Source: JAFGIN01 sp050301235 | GTDB lineage: Bacteria; Fibrobacterota; Chitinivibrionia; Chitinivibrionales; Chitinispirillaceae | DNA: 64,000 nt | Direction of reading: 5' to 3' | Assembly: GCA_050301235.1 (NCBI GenBank) | Contig: JBNKZD010000097.1 | Location: forward strand, 1-64,000 | Shown here: one piece after another, positions 54,071 to 62,699 of the stretch | How positions within the stretch are numbered: position 1 is the first letter of the stretch | Layout: every line of letters begins with the position of its first letter | Notes under the pieces: model-generated | Told to the model about the DNA's origin: nothing | The model's input: only the letters and a program-made list of their open reading frames with translations | The model's database searches: none | Position numbers and translations under genes: made by a program

Positions 54071-56026
54071 TTATTTATTATTATGTTGTGCCAGAATCAC
54101 CGTACATTTTCTTGAATCTATCAAGCAATGCAGTTTTGCAGAGCGAACTGCATCGATATTGGCCATCGGTTCATCGAGTAACACCAGTGACCGTCTTCCT
54201 GCAAGAATTGCAGACAGTGCAATAAGCTGTCTTTGACCACCAGAGAGATTTTTTCCACCATGAGTTACAATCGTTTCATACTTCATTGGAAATGTAGAAA
54301 CGATTTCGTCAAGCCCTGTTTCGCTTGCGATACCCATTAAATGGCCTTGGTTAACATCACCAGAAAATATTTTCAGATTTTCCATTATCGAACCTGCGTA
54401 CAACTGTACAAATTGAGGCAGATAAAACAGCTTCTGTTGAGAATGCTCGGGGCGCATATTTCCAATCGATACAGTACCCTTTTCGGGTGTGTATAGTCCT
54501 GAAAGTAACCGTAGAATGGTACTTTTTCCCGAACCGGAAACACCATTAAAAACATGTTGTTCACCTGCTTTGACATCGAGATTATACCCCTTTAATACCC
54601 ATGGTCCATCAGGAGTATAGCGAAACCAGACATCTTTCATAACTACCGAAACAGACTCTTCCGCTCTTGTTTTCGATAAATACCTTTTATCTGCAGGGGT
54701 TTTTGTGCTCAGTATTTCGCGGGTATGGATTAATTGCGGCTTTAATAAAACAACCATAAGATAGAAATTGATAACTCCAAAAACGGCTCCAAGAAAACCT
54801 GAGGAAAGCTGAAGGAATGCAAAAACAGTCCCGATAGTTGTTTTACCATTAAGACACAGGTATCCGCCCCATACAAGAATCATGACAACTATTGATTGTT
54901 GAATGGTTGACAAACCTGTTTCTGAATACAGTTCCAGACGGTTTTTTTTCAGGGAATATGCCAGTTCTTCTCCAAAAAATCGCATCCATCGGTATAATCC
55001 CTGTTTTTCTGCACCGGCAGCTTTGATTGTCACATGACCATTGATTAGTTCTGAAAGATACCCCTGCTGGCGAGCCTGAGCGCTGACCTCCTTGCCTTGT
55101 AATCGAACCTGAAATCTACCAATAATAACAGAAAAAACAGACATTACAACTGCGATTCCAACGATCACCATCGTTATCATCGGAAGCTTTATGAACATGG
55201 TAATCAATAAAATGACACTGAATATTCCATCAAATGTAGCAGGTATTGCATGTCCACCAAGGAACTCTTTTGATGCTGATAACCCCCTGAATGCCTGTAG
55301 AAATTCACCGAGTGTTTTTCTTTGCAGGAAAGGGAACGGAAGGTGAATTAGATGGTCCAGAAAACCTCTCTGTACTGCAACTTCAAGACGGGAATTAATA
55401 TATACCATCACCAGCCCTCTAATCCATCCGATCCATGCCTGATATATAGAAACGGTTACAATTCCCAAAGAAACAAGCATGAGAATTGATCCTGCTGAAT
55501 CGGGCAATGCCCGGTTCAGTACAATGCCGGTTAATTCAGGAATTACAAGCATCATAAGCTGCAGGAGTAACGATGTGGCGATGACCTGCATGAATGCTTT
55601 TTTATGTAACCCGATCAGCTTTACTAAACGATCCCACAAACCATTGCCATCCGGAAGTGCTGGAAGAAGTTCAATAAAATTATCGCTGATATACTGTCCA
55701 ATTTCGTTAAGCTTGAGAGGCATCTTTCCGGATGCTGAATCGATGATGTATCGATTTCCTTTTTTGGTTTCAATAACAACCCATGATTTATCGTTGCACT
55801 CAACTATTGACGGAAGTTGAAGATGGGGGATATCATTATTATTGATAACAGAATGCCTTGACGGCAACGATTGAGAATCCAGTGCAGCTACCATATCTTT
55901 CATACAATCAATGGAATACATGTCATTAAATAATGTAAGATTGTTCTCATATCCATGCATCTGTAATAATCGAAACACAGCTTCTGATCTACTGTATCCT
56001 GAGAGCTCCTTCTTTTTTTTACTCAT
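54071..56026 (-). CDS. ABC transporter, NHLM-type ATP-binding/membrane protein without active peptidase
   Basis: The 651-residue protein has an N-terminal non-catalytic domain (1-140), six membrane helices (about 150-410) and an ABC domain with Walker A NGVSGSGKSTILRLL, signature LSGGQRQL and Walker B VLLDEPMANID. It matches the second, peptidase-less ABC protein of bacteriocin exporters of the NHLM type and may pair with the peptidase protein next to it. The chosen ATG (MSKKKKEL) has GGAGAG ahead and overlaps the upstream stop by eight bases. The first domain lacks the Cys/His pair of C39. Confidence 0.88.
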   Translation of the reverse strand: MSKKKKELSGYSRSEAVFRLLQMHGYENNLTLFNDMYSIDCMKDMVAALDSQSLPSRHSVINNNDIPHLQLPSIVECNDKSWVVIETKKGNRYIIDSASGKMPLKLNEIGQYISDNFIELLPALPDGNGLWDRLVKLIGLHKKAFMQVIATSLLLQLMMLVIPELTGIVLNRALPDSAGSILMLVSLGIVTVSIYQAWIGWIRGLVMVYINSRLEVAVQRGFLDHLIHLPFPFLQRKTLGEFLQAFRGLSASKEFLGGHAIPATFDGIFSVILLITMFIKLPMITMVIVGIAVVMSVFSVIIGRFQVRLQGKEVSAQARQQGYLSELINGHVTIKAAGAEKQGLYRWMRFFGEELAYSLKKNRLELYSETGLSTIQQSIVVMILVWGGYLCLNGKTTIGTVFAFLQLSSGFLGAVFGVINFYLMVVLLKPQLIHTREILSTKTPADKRYLSKTRAEESVSVVMKDVWFRYTPDGPWVLKGYNLDVKAGEQHVFNGVSGSGKSTILRLLSGLYTPEKGTVSIGNMRPEHSQQKLFYLPQFVQLYAGSIMENLKIFSGDVNQGHLMGIASETGLDEIVSTFPMKYETIVTHGGKNLSGGQRQLIALSAILAGRRSLVLLDEPMANIDAVRSAKLHCLIDSRKCTVILAQHNNK

Positions 56027-58208
56027 AAATGCTCTCCGGTTCAATTTTGAAATAGCTGCTTTTCAGTAATGATGCAAATAAACCGTCACTATCCTTAAGC
56101 TCAGCAAATGTTCCGGTCTGAACAATTTCACCCTCATTAAGTACGACAATCAAATCCGCATCCTTCACCGTTTCGAGCCGGTGGGCAATAAGTATCCGGG
56201 TGCAGTTCAATTGTGCGAGATTATCATGTACCACTTTTTCTGTGGTAACATCCAGTGAACTGGTCGCCTCATCCATTAATAAAACTGCGGGATTATGTAC
56301 TATTGCACGTGCAATAGTTAAACGCTGCCGTTCACCTCCGGAGAGCCTGGAGCCGTTTTCTCCAATTCTTGAATCATATCCCTGGGGTAAACGCTCAATA
56401 ACTTCATCGATTGCAGCTATCTGTGCAGCCCATTGTAATTGTTTAAATGAGAGATGTTCATTATTGAGACACAAATTTGCCCTGACTGTATCATCAAAAA
56501 GAAAGGTCTCCTGAAGAACAATCCCTGTTTGATTTCTAAGTTTTTGAATAGTAACATTTTTCAAATCGACATCATCAAAATAAACTGTTCCGGATTCAAC
56601 CTGATACATCCCTAATAATAAACGGGCAAGGGTCGATTTACCTGCTCCGGATGGCCCTGCTATGGCAACTTTTTGCCCCGGTTTTATTGATATCGTAATG
56701 TTTTTCAGAACTGGTTTACTTCCTGGGGAATAACTGAACGTGACATTATTTACATCGATTTTACCAGTTATGCGCCCGAGGTCTGTCGTACCGGTTTCTT
56801 CCTTTGGTGTATCCAGAACATCATCGAGACGTTGAAGGTGATTACCTAAAAATTGCAGCTGGCCTAATGTTGAAACAAACGTTCCAAGAGGAGTAATGAA
56901 TAACTCTTTAAGAATTAGAAACGAGCTGAACACACCAATGGTCATCCTGTATTTTAAGACTTCATGTCCACCAATCAAAAAAATGGAAGCAATTGTACAC
57001 CCTTCAATTATTATCGTCAGTTGACCAGCATTCAAACGTAACATCTCTCTGTCAATAGAAGCCCTCACTCTCTGTATCATTCTATTGACGAATCGTTGTA
57101 TCATTCGTAATTCAGCCCCGGATGCTTTAATCGTTTCCATTCCGCTCAGGGCCTCTACGAGTGCCCCGCTTTCACGACCGGCAGCGGATAGTTCTGTCGT
57201 CATTATCTGCTGATTATTCTGGCGGAATTTCAGAAAAACACCGACTCTTAACAAGGCTGTAAGCAACACTACTGACCCCAGCAACGGGTTGTAGAGAATC
57301 ATCAGAACCGCATAGCCGATCAGAAGTAAACTGTCAAGTACTACCGATACTACCTGAGTGCTGAACAGGTTTCGCAATGTGGCGTTACTCTGGACTCTTT
57401 GAATAAGATCACCTGTTTCCCGTACCGCAAAAAATGATAGTGGCAGATGAAGCAGGTGGTCAAGAAATCCGCTCATGAGTTTAACATCAAGAATAATTCT
57501 GATATTTTGAATCACATAATTACGGACTAAACTGAGTAACGCTCTGATTATGACCGCTCCCCCCATGCCGGTAGCTATGCCTAAAAGCCATGCATCATGA
57601 GACGGCAAGACAACCTTATCAAGCAGCAGCTGGTTTGCTACGGGAAAGACAAGACTAATAACCTGAAGGCAAAGTGAAGCCAGTACCACCTGAATCAGTG
57701 CAGGCGATACTTCTGAAACCATTTCTTTGTATCGGGTAAGACGTAAGCTCTTTTTTACCTTTTTTACAAATGTTTCACCCGGGGTAAAATGAAGAACTGC
57801 CCCGGTAAAATGCTTACCGGCATCGCTGTAAGTGCAGGTACGTCTTCCTGCTGCCGGATCCAGTATCGTTAGTGTTTTTTTTCCTGTTTTTTCAAGAACA
57901 ACAAAGTGATTAAAGTCCCAATAGAGAATTACCGGAAAAGAAAGCGAATGTAAATCATCAAGTTCCATTCGCATTCCCTTTGCCACAAGACCATACTCTC
58001 TGGCAGCATGTACAATCGCTAATGCATTGGTGCCATCACGGGACACTTTGCAGATTTCCCGTACTTCAGCAAGAGTACTGTGGCATCCATGATAGGCCAG
58101 AATCATAGCCAGGCATGCAGCACCGCATTCAGTGACCTCCATCTGTGGAATATAGCTGAGCCGTTTTCGGGCGTTAAAAAACAAACCTTTAATTTTCATT
58201 TCAGCCAT
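56019..58208 (-). CDS. C39 peptidase-containing ABC exporter of the RiPP system
   Basis: The 729-residue protein starts with a C39 peptidase domain whose catalytic residues are visible: Cys in EVTECGAACLAMIL (about 27), His in WDFNHFVVLE (about 97) and Asp in ILDPAAGRR. Six membrane helices and an ABC domain follow, with GPSGAGKSTLARLLLG and LSGGERQRLTIARAI. It should cut double-glycine leaders such as those of both repeat peptides in this window and export the core. It overlaps the HlyD gene by 13 bases. Confidence 0.95.
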   Translation of the reverse strand: MAEMKIKGLFFNARKRLSYIPQMEVTECGAACLAMILAYHGCHSTLAEVREICKVSRDGTNALAIVHAAREYGLVAKGMRMELDDLHSLSFPVILYWDFNHFVVLEKTGKKTLTILDPAAGRRTCTYSDAGKHFTGAVLHFTPGETFVKKVKKSLRLTRYKEMVSEVSPALIQVVLASLCLQVISLVFPVANQLLLDKVVLPSHDAWLLGIATGMGGAVIIRALLSLVRNYVIQNIRIILDVKLMSGFLDHLLHLPLSFFAVRETGDLIQRVQSNATLRNLFSTQVVSVVLDSLLLIGYAVLMILYNPLLGSVVLLTALLRVGVFLKFRQNNQQIMTTELSAAGRESGALVEALSGMETIKASGAELRMIQRFVNRMIQRVRASIDREMLRLNAGQLTIIIEGCTIASIFLIGGHEVLKYRMTIGVFSSFLILKELFITPLGTFVSTLGQLQFLGNHLQRLDDVLDTPKEETGTTDLGRITGKIDVNNVTFSYSPGSKPVLKNITISIKPGQKVAIAGPSGAGKSTLARLLLGMYQVESGTVYFDDVDLKNVTIQKLRNQTGIVLQETFLFDDTVRANLCLNNEHLSFKQLQWAAQIAAIDEVIERLPQGYDSRIGENGSRLSGGERQRLTIARAIVHNPAVLLMDEATSSLDVTTEKVVHDNLAQLNCTRILIAHRLETVKDADLIVVLNEGEIVQTGTFAELKDSDGLFASLLKSSYFKIEPESIYE

Positions 58209-59407
58209 CTTTTAAGTGGGTCAAGCAAAAGTGTCAATAACCGCTGTTTTCTGAGTGTATATCTGACATTCATGAGCATCCCGCTTCGCAGAATGGTATC
58301 CGATGCATTAATAAGTTTGTTACCCGTAATCTCCAGCTCTATTCGAAAACAGGGAATGTCACTCCTGAAATTTTCTCCAAAAGCCTCCTGGATTTCATAT
58401 GGTGACGCCAGATCATTGCTTATCCGGCTGATCTTTCCCAGTAATACTCCAAATTCAGTGTAAGGCAGCTGATCGAGTTCAAAACAAACTTCATCTCCGG
58501 CCTTCACAAATGCACGATCCCGTTCTGCGAGAAATGAGATAACATTCAGTGAAGATTGTTCTGGTATGACCTTTCCGACCACCTGTCCATACCGGATCGC
58601 TTCAGCAGGTTTGACCAGAATCGCCTCAACCGTTCCGTCTTCGGGTGCCCGGATTTCAGTCTGTTCAAGAGTAAATTTGAGCGCATCCAGTCTCGTAGTA
58701 ACTTCATCGATCAGATTATTTGCTTCCCAGATCTCATCATGTCGCCTTTTCTCCAGTGTTGTTTTCTCCTGTAAGGCCATATCAAGAGCTTGCTGGATAC
58801 TGAGTAGCTGCCGTTTCGCCTGTGCCACCTGTTCAGCAGCTGCATCCACTTCAGTAGAACTGAGAATGCTGTCTTTTTCGAGTTTGACTTTTGAATGAAA
58901 GTTTTTTTCAAATAATGTTAATGACTGTTTCTGAATCAGGAGCTGTTCATTGTAAATAGTTATTCTGTTTTTTACATTCTGTATCTGACGATCAAATGCA
59001 CTTTTCTGCTCTTCAGTAAGTTTCACATAGTCAGATTGTATTCTCCGGGTTTGTCGTTGTGCAGACAATAATTCCCGTTGTACCTCAGGAGCATCAAGGT
59101 CTATCAGCAGCTCACCGGTTTTGACCTTTTCGCCAGAATGAATATGGATCTTTTTTACCGTTCCGTTCACCTGACTTACCAGATTTCTGACACCGCCAGC
59201 GGGTCGTAATATCCCTCGCCCTCTGCTGTTGAGCTCTATATATCCAAACAGTGAAAAGGCAAATGCAGTTGTGAGCATTGCACAAATAACAAGTATAAGT
59301 ATCCATGTCCAGGGAGGCGATAACGTTGTGACGCCAAATCCTTGTGCGGTCTGGTTATGATAGTCCAGAGCTTCCTGGCGAAATAATAGTTTTTTTGAAT
59401 GTTCCAT
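58196..59407 (-). CDS. HlyD-type periplasmic adaptor of the RiPP exporter
   Basis: The 403-residue protein has an N-terminal membrane anchor (about 35-60: WILILVICAMLTTAFAFSLF), a biotinyl-lipoyl-like segment (VKKIHIHSGEKVKTGELLIDLDAPE), a long helical hairpin (about 105-250) and the returning beta part with EIRAPEDGTVEAIL. It links the inner-membrane ABC protein to the outer-membrane channel. ATG at 59407 (MEHSKKLL) was taken because an earlier frame start lies inside the hairpin that follows the precursor gene. Confidence 0.92.
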   Translation of the reverse strand: MEHSKKLLFRQEALDYHNQTAQGFGVTTLSPPWTWILILVICAMLTTAFAFSLFGYIELNSRGRGILRPAGGVRNLVSQVNGTVKKIHIHSGEKVKTGELLIDLDAPEVQRELLSAQRQTRRIQSDYVKLTEEQKSAFDRQIQNVKNRITIYNEQLLIQKQSLTLFEKNFHSKVKLEKDSILSSTEVDAAAEQVAQAKRQLLSIQQALDMALQEKTTLEKRRHDEIWEANNLIDEVTTRLDALKFTLEQTEIRAPEDGTVEAILVKPAEAIRYGQVVGKVIPEQSSLNVISFLAERDRAFVKAGDEVCFELDQLPYTEFGVLLGKISRISNDLASPYEIQEAFGENFRSDIPCFRIELEITGNKLINASDTILRSGMLMNVRYTLRKQRLLTLLLDPLKRWLK

Positions 59408-59415
59408 TTTATCCC

Positions 59416-59450
59416 ATAAAAAAAGAAAGAAGTGACACACGAAGTGTCAC
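59416..59450 (-). terminator. Attenuating hairpin between precursor peptide 2 and the exporter genes
   Basis: On the - strand GTGACAC and GTGTCAC pair around a 5-base loop and are followed by TTCTTTCTTTTTTTA. It lies between the precursor stop and the HlyD start, so it probably lowers exporter transcription relative to the peptide. Confidence 0.7.
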
Positions 59451-59521
59451 CTCATTGACCATGACTTTTTCTCGCATCCAAAGTTACTGGTACGATAAAC
59501 AGCCATGACATCGGAATGCAA

Positions 59522-59749
59522 TCAATTAGGAGCAATACCATACAGCGGTATCGCATTAACTGCAGGTTTGATAATACCATATAATGGCTGTGCGACAGGC
59601 ATTATACCATAATATGGTATTGCAACTGGTTTGATCCCATACAGTGGTACTCCACTTATTATAGATGTCGTTACTGGTTGATCAAAACCGCCGGTCAGGG
59701 CCATCAATTCGTCATCAGATAGATCTGCATAATTACGTTTCTCTGTCAT
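59522..59749 (-). CDS. Double-glycine-leader RiPP precursor peptide 2 with four Tyr-Gly repeats
   Basis: The 75-residue peptide has a leader ending LSDDELMALTGG (Gly20-Gly21). The core carries LYGIKP, YYGIMP, LYGIIKP and LYGIAP (modified-Tyr candidates at 37, 47, 57 and 70) joined by Val/Ala/Ile/Pro linkers. The X-Tyr-Gly-Ile-X-Pro arrangement resembles the X-Tyr-Gly sites of spliceotide precursors, where a radical SAM splicease removes tyramine and leaves an alpha-keto-beta-amino residue; that chemistry is not proven here. AAAGGAGGTGACAAC precedes the ATG, identical in its first 11 bases to that of peptide 1. It heads the exporter/maturase unit. Confidence 0.88.
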   Translation of the reverse strand: MTEKRNYADLSDDELMALTGGFDQPVTTSIISGVPLYGIKPVAIPYYGIMPVAQPLYGIIKPAVNAIPLYGIAPN

Positions 59750-59885
59750 GTTGTCACCTCCTTTCTACTGGTTAAATGGTTAGTTTTAGTAGCTAAAATT
59801 GCTATTTGAATAAGTAATCGTTATTTCATTCTTTAAGGAACATACACATATCCTCCATTGATCTCGAATTTTCAAGAGTGTTTGT

Positions 59886-61196
59886 TTACTCTAAAACACA
59901 GTTGATAAATTCAGGTAATTTTCCTGACACATATGCCAGATCGATCACCGCTGTAATAGTCGCATTTTTACTATTTATACTATCCTGCAAAGCAGCTTTT
60001 TCGAGTGTTTGAGCATAACTTACCTCAGAAAGGGTGGCTGTTCCAGCGTCATATCGTGCAAGGGTAAATTCATTGGCCTGGTGAGCGAATTTAAGCTCAT
60101 CAATGGAAATTGAATGTTCTCTTACAGCATTCTGATATTTTATTGACGCTTGACTAAAATCGATAAATGCAACTCTTTTTGATTCTTCAAGATCTGCACT
60201 AATCTGTTCTAAATCGATCTGTGTTTGTTTTAGTGTAAATCCAACGGGGATACGGCTAGTCAAAGGTAAACTAAGATTCAAACCGATAAAATATTGATAA
60301 TTCGTTTCATTGGAATAATTTGATACGCTTGGTGAAATTAGACTTCTCTGGTATGTTCTACCGGAAATAATATTGAAAGAGAGATCCGGCAACATCGATT
60401 TTTTAGCGATTGCGACCTGATATTTCTGTACGTCCAGAAGGCATTTGTTTCTCTTGATATCAGATCTTTCATACAGACTGTCAGTAAGAATGGATTCAAG
60501 TTTCTGAGCAAACACCAGGCAGATAGAATCAATATCAGGCTGAATAACCTGAATGTCATCTAACAATTGAGTACCCATTATTTTCTGAAGGTTGATCAGA
60601 CTTAATTCATAGTTTTTCCGCGCACTTGATACATAACCCCTTGATTGCTCAATTACTGTATTTTGCAGAAGTAAGTCTCCATACGGCCGTAATCCTTCAT
60701 TTTTCAGCGCTTCAATTTTTTTTTGGATTCCCATTTGCATCTGAATATTCTGTTCTTCAAGTTTTATCAGTGCACTACATTGGCAGGCAAATAAGTAACT
60801 TATTATCAGGTCGTGTAAAATATCCTGAACGATTGCTTCTTCGGTGTATAATGCAGCAGTTTTTGCTGTTTTAGTTTTTTTATAGTAGGTAAGTTTTTTT
60901 AAGCCATTAAAAATTTCAAACTTGGCCGATATTTCACCTGATCCATAATCACTTTTAACAGAATAAGATGTTCTTGTATAATCTTTACCGCCCTGCACAT
61001 TCAAAGTGACATCCGGAATCTGGTCGACTATAGCTTTTTTAATCTCCAGCTCCGAAGATTCTATTTCTTTTTGTGCTGCTTTTATCGACGCATTAAATAA
61101 CAGTGTTTGAGAAATAGCATGTTTTAAATTTATCTCTTCTGCAGTTACCTGATAAACTGAGAAAACACAGAATGCAATTGTGACAAATTTGTACAT
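59886..61196 (-). CDS. TolC-family outer-membrane efflux channel
   Basis: The 436-residue protein has a signal peptide (MYKFVTIAFCVFSVYQVTA) and the two helical OEP repeats of TolC-like channels (about 30-215 and 235-436), with ISLPLTSRI..-type strand in SLNLSLPLTSRIPVG and the final YDAGTATLSEVSYAQ of the family. It should complete the C39 ABC-HlyD path across the outer membrane. ATG at 61196 was preferred to an upstream TTG. It lies 137 bases upstream of precursor 2 on the same strand. Confidence 0.88.
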   Translation of the reverse strand: MYKFVTIAFCVFSVYQVTAEEINLKHAISQTLLFNASIKAAQKEIESSELEIKKAIVDQIPDVTLNVQGGKDYTRTSYSVKSDYGSGEISAKFEIFNGLKKLTYYKKTKTAKTAALYTEEAIVQDILHDLIISYLFACQCSALIKLEEQNIQMQMGIQKKIEALKNEGLRPYGDLLLQNTVIEQSRGYVSSARKNYELSLINLQKIMGTQLLDDIQVIQPDIDSICLVFAQKLESILTDSLYERSDIKRNKCLLDVQKYQVAIAKKSMLPDLSFNIISGRTYQRSLISPSVSNYSNETNYQYFIGLNLSLPLTSRIPVGFTLKQTQIDLEQISADLEESKRVAFIDFSQASIKYQNAVREHSISIDELKFAHQANEFTLARYDAGTATLSEVSYAQTLEKAALQDSINSKNATITAVIDLAYVSGKLPEFINCVLE

Positions 61197-61217
61197 TTGA
61201 GAATCTCTATGTTTCAA

Positions 61218-61608
61218 AGTAGTTATATTTAAAGGCGATTATGCATCTGATAATGAAGTTACTTCATATCAGAAAACCTGTAAAACTGTATTTTCTAAAG
61301 TGTAAATATGTCAAAAAGCGACCAGCAGTACGTCATTTATTACAAGGTGATAGAAAATATAATCAGTTTTACTTTTAGGTGGAATATAGATATTGATTTC
61401 AGTTTGTGCAACTTTTAACACTATCTTTTTAGTACGAAAAGCACTTTATAATTTGCTGAATTGTTCATTCACCCCAAATTGTCTGTTACATCTACAGTAT
61501 GCTTGTACGTGTAAAAGGTCAGAATTTTTACACGCTTATCGCATTGAGTGGTGAGGCAACCAATCCTGTGTGTGGCAAATGGCTCAGAGCGGGTCAAGAA
61601 GAATATTC
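61218..61608. other. Non-coding gap before the HAD-dut-pnp genes
   Basis: No gene is supported. It contains one 9-bp perfect inverted repeat with a 9-base loop (listed separately) and the presumed promoter of the TolC gene on the - strand; no specific promoter is clear. Confidence 0.5.
61508..61534. other. Perfect inverted repeat downstream of the HAD phosphatase gene
   Basis: CGTGTAAAA and TTTTACACG form a 9-bp stem with a 9-base loop, about 75 bases after the HAD gene stop. There is no T-tract, so it is not a classical terminator, but it is the only strong hairpin in the gap and may end the pnp-dut-HAD transcript or bind a regulator. Confidence 0.35.
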
Positions 61609-62238
61609 TCAGATCGCAAACGCGATGATCTCTTCTGGTGTATCTGCAAAATAATCAGGATCAGCATGCTCCAGCGCTTCACGATTGTTATATCCCCAGG
61701 TAACCGCAATAACTTTGAGCCCTGCCCGGTGAGCCGCTTCAATATCGCGTATCTCATCACCGACAAACAGTGTTTCATCCTTGTTAAGTTTATGCTCTTT
61801 AAGCAACTTATGGATCAGCTTATGCTTTCCAAAAAGATGCTTTCCGGAATAGATGAAATCAACAAGCCCCGAAGCGTTATTTTCTTCCAGAAAACGCAAC
61901 ACATTGCTTCTTGAATTTGATGTGCATACACCGAGCGTAATCTTTGAAGATCGCAATTGTTTCAAAATATCGATGATATGATTAACCGGTTTGATCTGAT
62001 CGATCTTTTTATTAATCTCTTTATGTGCTCTGAGCACTAATACTGGAAGTTTAAAAATGGAGACACCGTTTGAATGAAGCAGTGATCTGGGGTCTTTTGA
62101 TCTGAAAACCTCCTCATCGCCTTTTTTTATTGGTTTAATATGGTAGGCGGGTGCGAGAATTGAATTATAGATTTCCAGAACAACCTGCATACTGTCAGCG
62201 ATTGTCCCATCAAAATCAAACACTATCGATTTTATCAT
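61609..62238 (-). CDS. HAD-superfamily phosphatase (phosphoglycolate-phosphatase-like)
   Basis: The 209-residue protein has HAD motif I FDFDGTIADS, motif II in LGVCTSNSRSN, and motifs III/IV around HKLIHKLLKEHK and FVGDEIRDIEAAHRAG. The cap domain is of the small helical type usual for Gph/PpaX-like phosphatases. The substrate cannot be set by sequence. Its ATG shares a base with the dut stop, so the two are cotranslated. Confidence 0.88.
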   Translation of the reverse strand: MIKSIVFDFDGTIADSMQVVLEIYNSILAPAYHIKPIKKGDEEVFRSKDPRSLLHSNGVSIFKLPVLVLRAHKEINKKIDQIKPVNHIIDILKQLRSSKITLGVCTSNSRSNVLRFLEENNASGLVDFIYSGKHLFGKHKLIHKLLKEHKLNKDETLFVGDEIRDIEAAHRAGLKVIAVTWGYNNREALEHADPDYFADTPEEIIAFAI

Positions 62239-62693
62239 TATACCCCGGTATGACCAAAACCGCCACTGCCGCGCGCTGTCGCTTCCACTTCGGCTGTCTC
62301 AATAAATATAGTATTATGAGCAACTTGTGCAACAACCAATTGGGCGATACGATCACCACGGGAGATTTTAAAAACTGCTGATCCAAGATTAATGAGGATG
62401 ATTTTTACTTCACCCCGGTAATCGGCATCAATGGTGCCGGGGGTATTAAGAAGGGTGATTCCATGTTTAATTGCGAGACCACTTCGCGGGCGAACCTGAA
62501 TCTCATAACCGATAGGTATTTCGAAGCAGAAACCAGTCGGTATAAGAGCGCGTTCTCCAGGAGCGAGTACTACATCAACGGTGACCGCTGCGCACACATC
62601 ACACCCGGAAGAACCGGTAGTCATACGGACAGGTATTGGAAGACCTGCCGCATGCTCTAATCGAACTACTTTAATATGCTCTTTTTGAACCAT
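62238..62693 (-). CDS. dut: Deoxyuridine 5'-triphosphate nucleotidohydrolase
   Basis: The 151-residue trimeric dUTPase converts dUTP to dUMP and diphosphate. All five family motifs are seen in order: SSGCDVCAA (with Cys and Val in place of the common Leu), RPRSGLA, GTIDADYRGEV, GDRIAQLV and the C-terminal arm RGSGGFGHTG. It follows pnp by six bases, a common gene pair. Confidence 0.96.
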   Translation of the reverse strand: MVQKEHIKVVRLEHAAGLPIPVRMTTGSSGCDVCAAVTVDVVLAPGERALIPTGFCFEIPIGYEIQVRPRSGLAIKHGITLLNTPGTIDADYRGEVKIILINLGSAVFKISRGDRIAQLVVAQVAHNTIFIETAEVEATARGSGGFGHTGV

Positions 62694-62699
62694 CAGAAA

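Noticed and set aside
58564..58900. Long + strand frames opposite the HlyD, nifH and other genes
   Set aside because: They are antisense shadows of clearly recognised coding sequences, without ribosome sites or protein-like features.
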